DNA of 64,000 nt, taken from the NCBI RefSeq assembly GCF_014640255.1, contig NZ_BMGP01000001.1, forward strand, positions 62,001 to 126,000. Reading direction: 5' to 3'. Below the pieces are notes generated by a model. It had not been told where the DNA came from. It worked only from the letters and a program-made list of their open reading frames with translations, and made no database searches. Below are positions 40,948-49,141 of the stretch, one piece after another. Origin of the DNA: Subtercola lobariae (GTDB lineage: Bacteria; Actinomycetota; Actinomycetes; Actinomycetales; Microbacteriaceae). Each line of letters opens with the position of its first letter. Positions within the stretch are counted from its first letter, which is position 1. The translations under genes were made by a program, and so were the position numbers.

Positions 40948-41049
40948 TCAGCGACACATTCGACAGGGCATGGCAACGGCGCCGGGCATCATCATGCCGG
41001 CGTTCCCAAAGGCCGAAGCGGCAGCAGTGGAAGGCGTGTTGTCATACAT
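40948..41049 (-). CDS. Possible 33-residue upstream ORF ending CRMCR
   Basis: In the 408-base space between upp and the winged-helix gene (40731-41138), an ATG at 41049 opens MYDNTPSTAAASAFG...GMMMPGAVAMPCRMCR and stops at TGA. No Shine-Dalgarno is seen; TTGACT and TACTTC upstream could be a promoter giving a nearly leaderless start. Two cysteines close to the end recall Cys-sensing leader peptides, but this is only a possibility. The remaining leader has no recognised structure. Confidence 0.35.
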   Translation of the reverse strand: MYDNTPSTAAASAFGNAGMMMPGAVAMPCRMCR

Positions 41050-41138
41050 GTCTAGAAGTAAAGCAAAGAATCGGCGTCAAAGTCAATTCTTTTGCGCGAT
41101 TGACCGCGATCCATCGGCGATTGGCTGCGAAGAGAGGG

Positions 41139-41771
41139 TTAGGCGAGCCCATAAAGGCGGTCGCCGGCATCACCCAGGCCCGGCACGATGTAGCCCTGAT
41201 CGTTCAGCCGTTCATCCAGCGCGCCGAGAACGAGCGTCACGTCACGGCCGGCCGTGCGGGCCTCGAGAGCAGCAACTCCCTCAGGTGCCGCCAGCAAGCA
41301 GATGGCCGTGACGTCGATCGCACCTCGATTGAACAAGAACTCGATGGCGGCGCCGAGCGATCCGCCCGTCGCGAGCATCGGATCGAGCACGAAACACTGC
41401 CGATCTGAAAGGTCGTCGGGCAGCCGTTCGGCATACGTCGACGGTTCGAGGGTCTCTTCGTTGCGAACCATGCCGAGAAAGCCCACCTCGGCCGTCGGAA
41501 CGAGTTTCACCATTCCCTCGAGCATCCCGAGCCCAGCACGAAGAATCGGCACGACGAGTGGCCGCGGTTCGCTGAGCGCAACCCCGGTGGTTTCGGCGAC
41601 GGGCGTCGTGATGGTGACTTCGTTGACCCGAACCCCGCGCGTCGCCTCATAGGCGAGCAGCGTCACGAGTTCTTCGGTGAGCGCCCGAAAGGTCGCCGAC
41701 GAAGTCGTCTTATCACGCAGCACGGTCAATTTGTGGGTGATGAGCGGGTGGTCGGCAACGTGTACTCGCAT
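41139..41771 (-). CDS. upp: Uracil phosphoribosyltransferase
   Basis: 210 residues, full length. [16 protein letters not shown] is the PRPP-binding loop; [13 protein letters not shown] and the C-terminal [17 protein letters not shown] are family signatures. Converts uracil and PRPP to UMP in pyrimidine salvage. Divergent from tadA, 64 bases apart, a common actinobacterial arrangement. Confidence 0.97.
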   Translation of the reverse strand: MRVHVADHPLITHKLTVLRDKTTSSATFRALTEELVTLLAYEATRGVRVNEVTITTPVAETTGVALSEPRPLVVPILRAGLGMLEGMVKLVPTAEVGFLGMVRNEETLEPSTYAERLPDDLSDRQCFVLDPMLATGGSLGAAIEFLFNRGAIDVTAICLLAAPEGVAALEARTAGRDVTLVLGALDERLNDQGYIVPGLGDAGDRLYGLA

Positions 41772-41835
41772 AAAGTAAACCTACCGTCAGGGTGGTCTTT
41801 CGACCCAGCATCTGCGGCAGGCGACGAGAGGGGTT

Positions 41836-42324
41836 GTGACGGTGACAGAAACCGTGTTCCCCGCATCAGAACAACACGACCAATGGATGCTCGCCGCCCT
41901 CACCGAGGCGCGCGGCGCCCTCACCTCGGGTGATGTGCCGGTCGGAGCAGTGCTCATCTCGAATTCGGGTGAGCTTCTCGCTCTCGGCCATAACGAGCGC
42001 GAGCTGCACAACGACCCCACCGCTCACGCGGAGATCGTGGCGCTTCGCGCGGCCGCGCGCCATCGAGGCGACTGGCAGCTGCCGGGAACCACGCTTGTGG
42101 TCACGCTCGAGCCGTGCGTAATGTGTGCCGGCGCGATTCTCGCAGCTCGAGTCGAGTGCGTGGTCTTTGGCGCATGGGACGATAAAGCCGGCGCCGCCGG
42201 TTCGGTCTACGACGTGCTGCGCGACCGCCGCCTGAACCACCGCGTCGAGGTGTTCGCGGGGGTCAGAGCCGCGGAGTGCGCGGCCCTGCTGACCGACTTC
42301 TTTCGCGCCCGGCCCTCAGTCTGA
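41836..42324 (+). CDS. tadA: tRNA-specific adenosine deaminase TadA
   Basis: 162 residues, cytidine-deaminase fold. Zinc ligands are in HAEIVAL and PCVMCAGAI. Converts A34 of tRNA-Arg(ACG) to inosine. GTG start at 41836 with GAGAGG upstream. Its 3' end overlaps the convergent CDF gene by 9 bases. Confidence 0.93.
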   Translation: MTVTETVFPASEQHDQWMLAALTEARGALTSGDVPVGAVLISNSGELLALGHNERELHNDPTAHAEIVALRAAARHRGDWQLPGTTLVVTLEPCVMCAGAILAARVECVVFGAWDDKAGAAGSVYDVLRDRRLNHRVEVFAGVRAAECAALLTDFFRARPSV

Positions 42325-43278
42325 GGCCTTAATCACGATCGCTTCGGTGGGGGTGGCCGGGCTCGCCTCTGCCACATAGACATCGGGCTCGATGTAGATC
42401 ACTCGCGCAATCGGAACGGCCGCGCGAATACGAGCCTCGACGGCGTTGATGGTGTTCGCCACGTCATCGAGCCGCGCCGATGCAGGCAGCGCGATCTTCG
42501 CCGCCACCATCAGCTCGTCTGGCCCGAGGTAGAGCGTCTTCATGTGAATGACCCGCTCGACATCGTGCCCAGCATCGATGGCATCCTGAATGGCGGTCAC
42601 GTCGACCGCCGACGCGCCCTCGCCCACGAGCAAGCTCTTCGTCTCGATGCCGAGTACCACAGCGACGGCCACGAGAAGGGTACCGATGGCGATCGTTCCG
42701 ATGCCATCCCACACCCCATTGCCCGTCGCGACTGCGATGACGATGCCCACGAACGCGAACGTGAGCCCGGTCAGCGCGGCAACGTCTTCGAGCAGCACCA
42801 CGGGCAGCTCGGGCGCCTTCGCGCGCCGCACGAACTGCACCCAGCTCAGCTTGCCCCGGGTGTGATTGCTCTCTTTCATCGCCGTTCGAAGCGAGAAACC
42901 CTCGAGCACCATCGCGGCCAGCAGCACCACGATGGGCACCCATGGCGAGTCGATGGGGTGCGGGTGGCTGATCTTCTCGACTCCCTCGTAGAGCGAGAAC
43001 ACACCACCCACCGAGAACAGGATGATCGACACCACGAAGGCGTACACATACCGCTCGCGCCCGTACCCGAACGGATGCTCGACGTCAGCCTGTTTGCGTG
43101 ACTTTCGCCCGCCGAGCAGCAGAAGCACCTGGTTGCCCGAGTCGGCGAGCGAGTGCACACTCTCGGCGAGCATCGACGACGAGCCCGAAATGATGAAGGC
43201 GATGAACTTGATGATGGCGATTCCCACGTTCGCCCCCAGTGCCGCCAGAATCGCTCTGCTGCCGCCTGAAGTGCTCAC
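42316..43278 (-). CDS. Cation diffusion facilitator, ZnT9 (SLC30A9)-like
   Basis: 320 residues, about six membrane helices. MLAESVHSLADSGNQVLLLLG, DVEHPFGYGRERYVYA, HPHPIDSP, VVLLEDVAALTG and ETKSLLVGEG match the SLC30A9/ZnT9 branch of the CDF family rather than YiiP/FieF. Probably exports or exchanges Zn2+ or a similar divalent metal. The GTG start at 43278 avoids overlap with divergent proC, which longer readings would enter. Confidence 0.82.
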   Translation of the reverse strand: MSTSGGSRAILAALGANVGIAIIKFIAFIISGSSSMLAESVHSLADSGNQVLLLLGGRKSRKQADVEHPFGYGRERYVYAFVVSIILFSVGGVFSLYEGVEKISHPHPIDSPWVPIVVLLAAMVLEGFSLRTAMKESNHTRGKLSWVQFVRRAKAPELPVVLLEDVAALTGLTFAFVGIVIAVATGNGVWDGIGTIAIGTLLVAVAVVLGIETKSLLVGEGASAVDVTAIQDAIDAGHDVERVIHMKTLYLGPDELMVAAKIALPASARLDDVANTINAVEARIRAAVPIARVIYIEPDVYVAEASPATPTEAIVIKASD

Positions 43279-43332
43279 GGGTGAGGCCTCGTTCTTTCGT
43301 TTCGTGGTTGTCGTCAATCCTAGGATGGACGA

Positions 43333-44181
43333 ATGACTGAGCATTCGCCCGTTTCACTGCCCGCCATTTCGATTCTCGGCGTGGGCTCGATGGGTCGAGC
43401 CATTCTGAGCGGGCTGCTGGCCCCGGGGGTCGAGGTCGACGGCCCGATTCGCGTCACGAACCGATCGGCCGCGAGCGCGGCGAAGCTTCCCGACGACGAT
43501 CGTCTCGTCTCGCTCCTGACCGAGTCTGACGAGAACGCGAACAGTGCAGCCGTCAAGGGCGCAGCGATCGTGCTCGTCGCCGTGAAGCCGGCCATGGTGC
43601 CCGATCTGCTCGACGAGATCGCCGATGCTCTTGCGCCGGGCACCGTCGTGGTGAGCGTCGCGGCAGGCGTGAGCATCGCCACGTTCGAGAAGCATCTGCC
43701 AGAGGGGGTGTCGGTCATCCGTTCGATGCCGAACACCCCGGCTACGGTGGGCCGCGCCGTAACCGGAGTGAGTGCGGGCACCCGTTCGACGCCCGAGCAG
43801 CTCGAGACGGTGCGGCGCCTGTTCGAGACGGTCGGTGAAGTTCTGGAGGTTTCTGAGTCACAGCTCGATGCTCTCAGCACGATCTCTGGCTCAGGCCCCG
43901 CTTACGTCTATCTGTTGATAGAAGCACTGACCACTGCGGCTGTGGAGAAGGGGTTCAGCGCCGACGAAGCAGCCCTGCTCGTGAACGGCACGTTCATCGG
44001 CGCGACCGAGTTGCTGCGCCAATCAGGCAAAACGCCAGAAGAACTGCGCATCCAAGTCACCAGCCCCAAGGGAACCACCGAGCGCGCCATCGCCGTGCTG
44101 CAGGATGCCCGGCTCGACACCCTCTTCACTGCGGCCACTGACGCGGCCTTAGCCCGAGCCCGCGAACTCGCGGCCGGCTGA
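43333..44181 (+). CDS. proC: Pyrroline-5-carboxylate reductase
   Basis: 282 residues. Rossmann ILGVGSMGRAIL at the N terminus, SMPNTPATVG, and the dimer/active-site block ISGSGPAYVYLLIEAL, then SPKGTTERAI. Last step of proline synthesis, NAD(P)H-dependent. Divergent from the CDF gene, 54 bases between starts. Confidence 0.95.
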   Translation: MTEHSPVSLPAISILGVGSMGRAILSGLLAPGVEVDGPIRVTNRSAASAAKLPDDDRLVSLLTESDENANSAAVKGAAIVLVAVKPAMVPDLLDEIADALAPGTVVVSVAAGVSIATFEKHLPEGVSVIRSMPNTPATVGRAVTGVSAGTRSTPEQLETVRRLFETVGEVLEVSESQLDALSTISGSGPAYVYLLIEALTTAAVEKGFSADEAALLVNGTFIGATELLRQSGKTPEELRIQVTSPKGTTERAIAVLQDARLDTLFTAATDAALARARELAAG

Positions 44182-44202
44182 CGCCACCTCCGCGGCGCAC
44201 AA

Positions 44203-44895
44203 TCAACGCTGCAAGCGGGCGAACGCGTCGATGTCTGACGCCGTTCCCGCGACCACGATGAAGTCGTCTGGCCCCACCACCGTGTCTGAGCTCGCGTAGA
44301 CGAACACCTGATCGGGCGCCCGAACACCCACAATCGTGATGCCGTATTTGCGGCGCAGCCCGAGCTCAGAGATCGCGGCCCCCTGCGCCACATGCGGCGG
44401 CCGCAACTTCGCCACCGAGAGCTCGTCGTCGAACTCGATGAAGTCGAGCACCTGCCCTGACACGAGGTGCGCTAGCCTGTCGCCGGCCTCCGCCTCGGCG
44501 TAGATCACGTGGTTGGCGCCGATGCGCTCGAGAATGGTGCCGTGCGAGGGCGACATGGCCTTCGCCCAGATCTGCGGTATTCCCAGGTCGACGAGGTTCG
44601 CCGTGATCACCACGCTGCCCTCGAGCGACGCCCCCACGGCGACGATGGCCACCGAGAAGTTAGAGCCCCCCACCTGCTTGAGTGCGTCGAGGTCTCGGGC
44701 ATCCGCTTGCACAGCGTGCGTCACCTTGTCAGACCATTTCTGCACCAGCACCGGGTCGGAGTCGATGACGAGCACTTCGCGCCCGAGTTGTTCGAGTTTC
44801 GCCGCCGCGGCCGCGCCGAAGCGCCCCAGGCCGATGACCAGAACCGGTGCGTCGGCCGAAACTTTGCGCGGGTGCGGTGTTGCCTGCCTAGCCAA
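44203..44895 (-). CDS. Potassium uptake regulatory protein, TrkA/KtrA type
   Basis: 230 residues: N-terminal RCK_N with GLGRFGAAAA nucleotide-binding motif and acidic strand end VIDSD, then an RCK_C domain (ELSVAKLRPPHVAQG...). One RCK_N/RCK_C unit is the KtrA layout. It gates the TrkH/KtrB-like channel encoded immediately upstream, whose stop overlaps its start by 8 bases. Confidence 0.92.
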   Translation of the reverse strand: MARQATPHPRKVSADAPVLVIGLGRFGAAAAAKLEQLGREVLVIDSDPVLVQKWSDKVTHAVQADARDLDALKQVGGSNFSVAIVAVGASLEGSVVITANLVDLGIPQIWAKAMSPSHGTILERIGANHVIYAEAEAGDRLAHLVSGQVLDFIEFDDELSVAKLRPPHVAQGAAISELGLRRKYGITIVGVRAPDQVFVYASSDTVVGPDDFIVVAGTASDIDAFARLQR

Positions 44896-46342
44896 CGATC
44901 GGCCTCTCTTCAGGGTTCAGGTAGAGCTGGCGGCGCTGCCGTGAGGCCAGCGCGGCCGCGAACGTCACTGTACCAATGCGGCCCATGAACATGACGCCCG
45001 CCATGACGTAGATTCCGGGGTCGGGCAGGCTCGCGGTGAGCCCGGTCGACAGGCCTGACGTGCCGAAGGCAGAAATGACGTCGAAGAGCACGTCGTCGAG
45101 CGAGGCGCGGGTGAGCTGCAGAATGACGATGGTTGCGACCGCGACCGTCGTCGCCCCCCAGAGCACGATGCTCACCGCGAGTCGCAGAATGTCGACGGGA
45201 ATGCGCCGCCGAAACGCTTCGATGGGGTCGTTGCCTCGCGCCTCCGCGAACGCTGCGAGAAAGAGTACGGCGATGGTTGTGACCTTGATACCGCCGGCCG
45301 TCGAGGCCGAACCGCCGCCGATGAACATGAGCATGTCGGTGATGAGCATGCTCGAGCCGTTCAGCTGGTCGACGTTGATGGTCGCGAACCCGCCTGAGCG
45401 GGTCATCGTCGACAAGAACAACGACTGAAAAAGCTTGTCGCCGAAGCCCATGCTGCCGAACGTGGCAGGGTTCGAGAATTCGAGGCTGAAGTACGCCACG
45501 GTTCCGCCGGCGAGCAAGATGACCGACGTCACCACGGTGAGCTTGACGTGCAGCGACCAGCGCTGCCGCCCGCGGATGCGAATCGCCCGCGACCACGCAT
45601 AGATCACGGGAAACCCGATGCTGCCGAGAAACACCCCGATCATCAGGATGCTCAGAAAGTAGTAGTCCGACGCGAACGGCGCGAGGCCGGCAGCGTTAGG
45701 GCTGAACCCCGTGTTGGTGAACGCCATCGCCGAGTAGTAGAAGCTCTGCAGTGCAGCCTGCGCCGGCTGCACGCCTTCGATGAGCATCCGGGGAAAAATG
45801 AGCGCAGCGAGAACCACTTCGATGACTAAGGCGCTCACGGCGACGGTGGCGAGCAGGCCGCCGACATCGCCGAGCCGCAGTGCCGAGCTGCTCCCCCGAA
45901 CGTTTCGTGAGGGGTCGGCCTCGCCCGCCGCGAGCAAGCGCGAGCGCAAGCCGAGCCGCCGCGAGATGACCAAGCCGAGAAGAGACGCGACGGTCAGTAC
46001 CCCCAGCGCGCCGATCTGAACTCCGATATAGATGAGCGCCTCACCGAAAACCGACCAGTGCGTGGCCATGTCGACGGTCGAGAGCCCGGTCACACAGATC
46101 ACCGAAACGGCGGTGAACAGTGCGTCGGCGAAGCTTGTCGGCTGGTCTGTGGCGCTCGCCACCGGCAACGTGAACAAGAAGGTGAAAATGCCGATCAGCA
46201 CCAAGAAAATGAGTATTGCGAAGCGCGCGGGCGAACGCCCGGAGAAGTCGTCGACGGCATCACGGATGCGCACGGGGAGCGAGCGCGAACCGTAACGCGG
46301 TGCCCTGATGGCCCGAGTGCCCCGCGTCTGACCACCAGCCAT
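44888..46342 (-). CDS. Potassium uptake membrane protein, TrkH/KtrB type
   Basis: About 484 residues from ATG 46342. Four pore loops carry the selectivity glycines: VICVTGLST, AFTNTGFSPN, TMTRSGGFAT and AFGTSGLSTG. Eight to ten helices in total. K+ uptake channel partner of the RCK protein encoded next. The start is uncertain: ATG 46342 has AGGGGTG upstream; ATG 46396 or 46435 would add Arg-rich residues and crowd the divergent ArsR promoter. Confidence 0.9.
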   Translation of the reverse strand: MAGGQTRGTRAIRAPRYGSRSLPVRIRDAVDDFSGRSPARFAILIFLVLIGIFTFLFTLPVASATDQPTSFADALFTAVSVICVTGLSTVDMATHWSVFGEALIYIGVQIGALGVLTVASLLGLVISRRLGLRSRLLAAGEADPSRNVRGSSSALRLGDVGGLLATVAVSALVIEVVLAALIFPRMLIEGVQPAQAALQSFYYSAMAFTNTGFSPNAAGLAPFASDYYFLSILMIGVFLGSIGFPVIYAWSRAIRIRGRQRWSLHVKLTVVTSVILLAGGTVAYFSLEFSNPATFGSMGFGDKLFQSLFLSTMTRSGGFATINVDQLNGSSMLITDMLMFIGGGSASTAGGIKVTTIAVLFLAAFAEARGNDPIEAFRRRIPVDILRLAVSIVLWGATTVAVATIVILQLTRASLDDVLFDVISAFGTSGLSTGLTASLPDPGIYVMAGVMFMGRIGTVTFAAALASRQRRQLYLNPEERPIVG

Positions 46343-46448
46343 TCGCACCCCTGTTGCCGTTGCCGTCGAACCTCGACGCGAACGCCGTCTCAGCATGGCA
46401 CCAGCCGCATGACTGCCACAACACACGCCAACCAACTACCCTGTAGCC

Positions 46449-47057
46449 ATGGCCGACATTTTCTCTGTGATAGCTGACCCCACGCGGCGCCACGTGCTCT
46501 CGCTGTTGCTCGAGCGTTACGTCGGGTCTGATTCCGACGACGACAGCGGTAAGGCTGCCGGCGATGCGGCTGACGCGCCCGCTAACACACCGATGGGCGA
46601 GGTCAGCGTGTCTGAAATCGTCGAGTTGCTCGAACTGAGTCAGCCGACCGTGTCGAAGCATCTCAAAGTGCTTCGGGATGCCGGGCTCGTGAGTGTTCGC
46701 GAGGTGGGCCAGCACCGCTACTACACCCTCGAATCCGCTCCCCTCGAAGAGGTCGAAGACTGGCTCATTCCGTTTCTGAGCGCCGACTTCGACGAGGCGG
46801 CAGAAGAAGACGGAATCGATTTCGAGGCCGAGCTCGACGAGGTGGCGGCGGCTGCCGGCTCGGCGGTGTCGTCAGCTGCGGCGTCGGCCGATTCGATCTC
46901 GTCTGATGTAACCGAGGCGGCTTCGAAGGTCAAGTCGCAGGCCGCTCTGGCCGGCGAGCGTGTTGGCCAGACGGTGGCCACTGCTGCCGAGCGCGCCCGT
47001 TCGCTCTTTGGCGAAGCGTCGCGTCGGTTTCCGACCATCTCGCGCAGCAGCGACTGA
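46449..47057 (+). CDS. ArsR-family regulator with long acidic/Ala-rich tail
   Basis: 202 residues. Residues 1-90 are an ArsR winged helix: DPTRRHVLSLL, recognition region LELSQPTVSKHLKVLRDAGLV and wing REVGQHRYYTL, with an Asp/Ser insert at 25-50. No metal-binding Cys pair is seen. Residues 100-202 are low complexity (Ala/Ser/Glu), with an amphipathic KVKSQAALAGERVGQTV segment. Function of the tail unknown. Confidence 0.83.
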   Translation: MADIFSVIADPTRRHVLSLLLERYVGSDSDDDSGKAAGDAADAPANTPMGEVSVSEIVELLELSQPTVSKHLKVLRDAGLVSVREVGQHRYYTLESAPLEEVEDWLIPFLSADFDEAAEEDGIDFEAELDEVAAAAGSAVSSAAASADSISSDVTEAASKVKSQAALAGERVGQTVATAAERARSLFGEASRRFPTISRSSD

Positions 47058-47086
47058 CTTTACAGCGGCTATCACCAGCCCCTAGA

Positions 47087-47110
47087 GTTACCAGTTACCA
47101 CACAGGTAAC
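47087..47110. promoter_or_regulatory. GTTACC repeat/palindrome upstream of BldC-like gene
   Basis: GTTACC occurs at 47087 and 47094 as a direct repeat of 7 bp, and GGTAAC at 47105-47110 forms an inverted repeat with the second (5-base loop). It lies 27 bases before the GTG of the small DNA-binding protein, fitting an autoregulatory site. BldC proteins are known to bind direct repeats. Confidence 0.45.
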
Positions 47111-47136
47111 ACCAAGCACGACGAGAAAGGGTGCGC

Positions 47137-47367
47137 GTGGCCAACGAGCTGTCAGACGTGCGCTTTCTCACCGTCGCCGAAGTCGCCGACATGATGCGCG
47201 TGTCGAAAATGACGGTGTACCGCATGGTGCACTCCGGAGATCTGCCGGCCATCCGCTTCGGCCGTTCGTTTCGCGTGCCCGAGACAGCCGTGCAGGCGGC
47301 CATCGAGACGCCCGCGAGCCAGTCGCACGTGGAGCCGCATAGTCGTTCGGCGGCCCCCGGCGCGTGA
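47137..47367 (+). CDS. BldC-like small MerR-type DNA-binding protein
   Basis: 76 residues. RFLTVAEVADMMRVSKMTVYRMVHSGDLPAIRFGRSFRVPE is an excisionase/MerR-type winged helix, closely resembling actinobacterial BldC, a developmental regulator that also occurs in non-sporulating genera. GTG 47137 is preferred over GTG 47131 because GAAAGG lies just upstream. It immediately precedes the bS22 peptide gene. Confidence 0.82.
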   Translation: MANELSDVRFLTVAEVADMMRVSKMTVYRMVHSGDLPAIRFGRSFRVPETAVQAAIETPASQSHVEPHSRSAAPGA

Positions 47368-47460
47368 AGACACGCCCTGGTGCGCTAGACTGCTTCGAGG
47401 CAATTTTTCCTTCTCGGCCGCGCGCACTGCGCTGGTCAACCCAAATCTTGTGAGGTATCA

Positions 47461-47559
47461 GTGGGTTCCGTAATTAAGAAGCGTCGTAAGCGTATGGCGA
47501 AGAAGAAGCACCGCAAGCTGCTTCGTAAGACTCGTCACCAGCGTCGCAACAAGAAGTAG
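47461..47559 (+). CDS. bS22-type ribosomal peptide (AURKAIP1/COX24 domain)
   Basis: 32 residues, GTG start: VIKKRRKRMAKKKHRKLLRKTR, then HQRRNKK. This is the actinobacterial AURKAIP1/COX24-domain peptide, found as an extra small-subunit protein (bS22) in mycobacterial ribosomes. GAGG precedes the start by 8 bases. Location after a BldC-like gene and before a glutaredoxin-like gene is typical of the phylum. Confidence 0.88.
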   Translation: MGSVIKKRRKRMAKKKHRKLLRKTRHQRRNKK

Positions 47560-47609
47560 GCAAGCGCTCTCTGCCGACACCGCGTGGTGTTCGGCTGATG
47601 GTTGCTCGG

Positions 47610-47637
47610 GCGTCAGGCTTTCGGCCTGGCGCTTTTT
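47610..47637 (+). terminator. Intrinsic terminator after bS22 gene
   Basis: GCGTCAGGC (47610-47618), loop TTTCG, GCCTGGCGC (47624-47632), one G-T wobble, then TTTTT. A textbook rho-independent terminator 50 bases after the stop. Confidence 0.8.
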
Positions 47638-47783
47638 GCTTGCCCAGAGCTTCGTGCTCGCGCGGGGCGTGGATGCCCGGCAGAACTCCCCGCGAAAGTC
47701 GCGGCGCCCGCGGCTTCGCCGCTGCTTGGGTAGCGATAAAGCCGCGTATCGAAACCGGAATGCAGCGCACGTAGGCTAGTGAC

Positions 47784-48053
47784 ATGGCCCGCGCAGAAAT
47801 CACTCTCATCGGCAAGCCCGGTTGTCATCTCTGCGACGACGCCCGTCAGGTGGTGACGAAAGTCGTCTCCGATCTCGGGCACACCGAAGGGGCCCCAGAG
47901 ATCGTGGTTGGCGAGCTGTCGATCTTCGACGATCAGACGCTCTACGACGAGCACGTCGAAGACATTCCGGTGATTCTCATCAACGGCAAGGTGCACACGT
48001 TCTGGCGGGTCGACCCTGATCGTCTGCGCACTGCGGTGCTTGCCGTTCGCTAG
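47784..48053 (+). CDS. Glutaredoxin-like thiol protein
   Basis: 89 residues with thioredoxin-fold start ITLIGKPGCHLCDDAR (CxxC at about 14-17), cis-Pro in DIPVI and a short C-terminal helix. It belongs to the small glutaredoxin/DUF836 group. Likely thiol-disulfide exchange in the cytoplasm; partner unknown. Confidence 0.87.
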   Translation: MARAEITLIGKPGCHLCDDARQVVTKVVSDLGHTEGAPEIVVGELSIFDDQTLYDEHVEDIPVILINGKVHTFWRVDPDRLRTAVLAVR

Positions 48054-48150
48054 CGCTGCGGGGCGATTCCACAGGCAGTGCGCGGCCGAGTTATCCACAG
48101 ATATGGTGATGGGCCGGTTCGCCTCCCCAGGCGCCTACTAGCGTTTGGTC

Positions 48151-49026
48151 ATGAAATCGACTCGCGAATCGTTGTGGGCGGTCGCCCCGAGTGACCGGCC
48201 CCGCGAAAAGCTGGCGCGGCTGGGGCCTGGCGGTCTGACCGACTCCGAATTGGTCGCGCTGGTACTCGGCTCTGGCCTACCCGGTGTGAATGTGCTCGAC
48301 AATGCCGCATCACTGCTCGAGCAGGCCGGGGGCGTGCAAGAACTCATGGTGATGACCGTGCGTGAACTGATGTCGCTGATGGGCGTGGGGGTGGCAACGG
48401 CCGGGCGAGTGGTTGCGGTCGCCGAACTATGGCGCAGAGCACACAACCCGTTGCCGGGTGTTGTAATCGAGGGCCCCGCCGACGTGGTTGCCATCGTGCG
48501 CGCCTTCGTGGCGACGCGCTCAGCCCCGCGCGGGCCGCGCTCGCTGGCAGACGGTTCTGACGCGCGCAGCGAGCCGGGTCAGTCTCGCGAGCAGAGGGAG
48601 GCCGCAACGATGTGCGTTTCGGGCGAACCCGCCGTTTCGGGCGAACCCGCCGTTTCGGGCGAACCCGCCGTTCCGGGCGAACCCGTCGTTCCGGGCGTAC
48701 CCGCCGCTTCGCTCGAGGTGCCTCCGCCTGAAGGCATCTGCGTGGTGGTTGCAGACGAGGAGATGCGCGTGCTCGTGGTGGTGCCGTTGGCCAGGGGCGA
48801 AGGTGAGGGCATCCCGTCGCTGGTGCCACGGGTGCTGCACGAAGTGCTCTATCGAGGCGGCGGCGCATTCGCGCTCGCCATCTGCGTGGCCGAAACCCTC
48901 GCTCGAGCAGACGATCACGACCTCGGAGCCACCCGCGACGTGCTCAAACTCGCCGCTGCGACCGTGGGTTTGCGCTACTTGTCAACGGTCATCGTGTCGC
49001 CCACTTCGTGGTCAGCTCTTGACTAG
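48151..49026 (+). CDS. RadC-like protein lacking the JAMM metal motif
   Basis: 291 residues. N-terminal UPF0758/RadC helix-hairpin-helix domain is well conserved (RPREKLARLGPGGLTDSELVALVLGSG, MGVGVATAGRVVAVAELWRR). The C-terminal JAB domain is recognisable but the zinc motif HNHPSG is replaced by CVAETLARADD, so peptidase-like chemistry is unlikely. Between the domains lies a repeat, VSGEPA-type, made by five 18-bp units. ATG 48151. RadC itself has no settled function in repair. Confidence 0.8.
   Translation: MKSTRESLWAVAPSDRPREKLARLGPGGLTDSELVALVLGSGLPGVNVLDNAASLLEQAGGVQELMVMTVRELMSLMGVGVATAGRVVAVAELWRRAHNPLPGVVIEGPADVVAIVRAFVATRSAPRGPRSLADGSDARSEPGQSREQREAATMCVSGEPAVSGEPAVSGEPAVPGEPVVPGVPAASLEVPPPEGICVVVADEEMRVLVVVPLARGEGEGIPSLVPRVLHEVLYRGGGAFALAICVAETLARADDHDLGATRDVLKLAAATVGLRYLSTVIVSPTSWSALD
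48616..48705 (+). repeat. Five 18-bp tandem repeats inside the RadC-like gene
   Basis: Units of GTTTCGGGCGAACCCGCC: copies 1-3 identical (48616, 48634, 48652), copies 4-5 (48670, 48688) with 2-3 changes. Length is a multiple of 3, so copy-number change keeps the frame. They encode VSGEPA/VPGEPV in the linker between the two RadC domains. Confidence 0.9.
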
Positions 49027-49141
49027 CCGGCGATTGAGGAGTCGGCCGCGCACCCAGTGCCTGGCGGGGTGTGAACCGTGGCGGCGGGGGCGCCGACCCG
49101 TGCATCCGCATCGGCGCCGGCCCGTGCGGCTACGACGAGAG

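Noticed and set aside
48091-48099. TTATCCACA, a perfect DnaA box
   Set aside because: A single box with no cluster, no AT-rich unwinding region and no dnaA or dnaN nearby; most likely chance or a titration site, not an origin.
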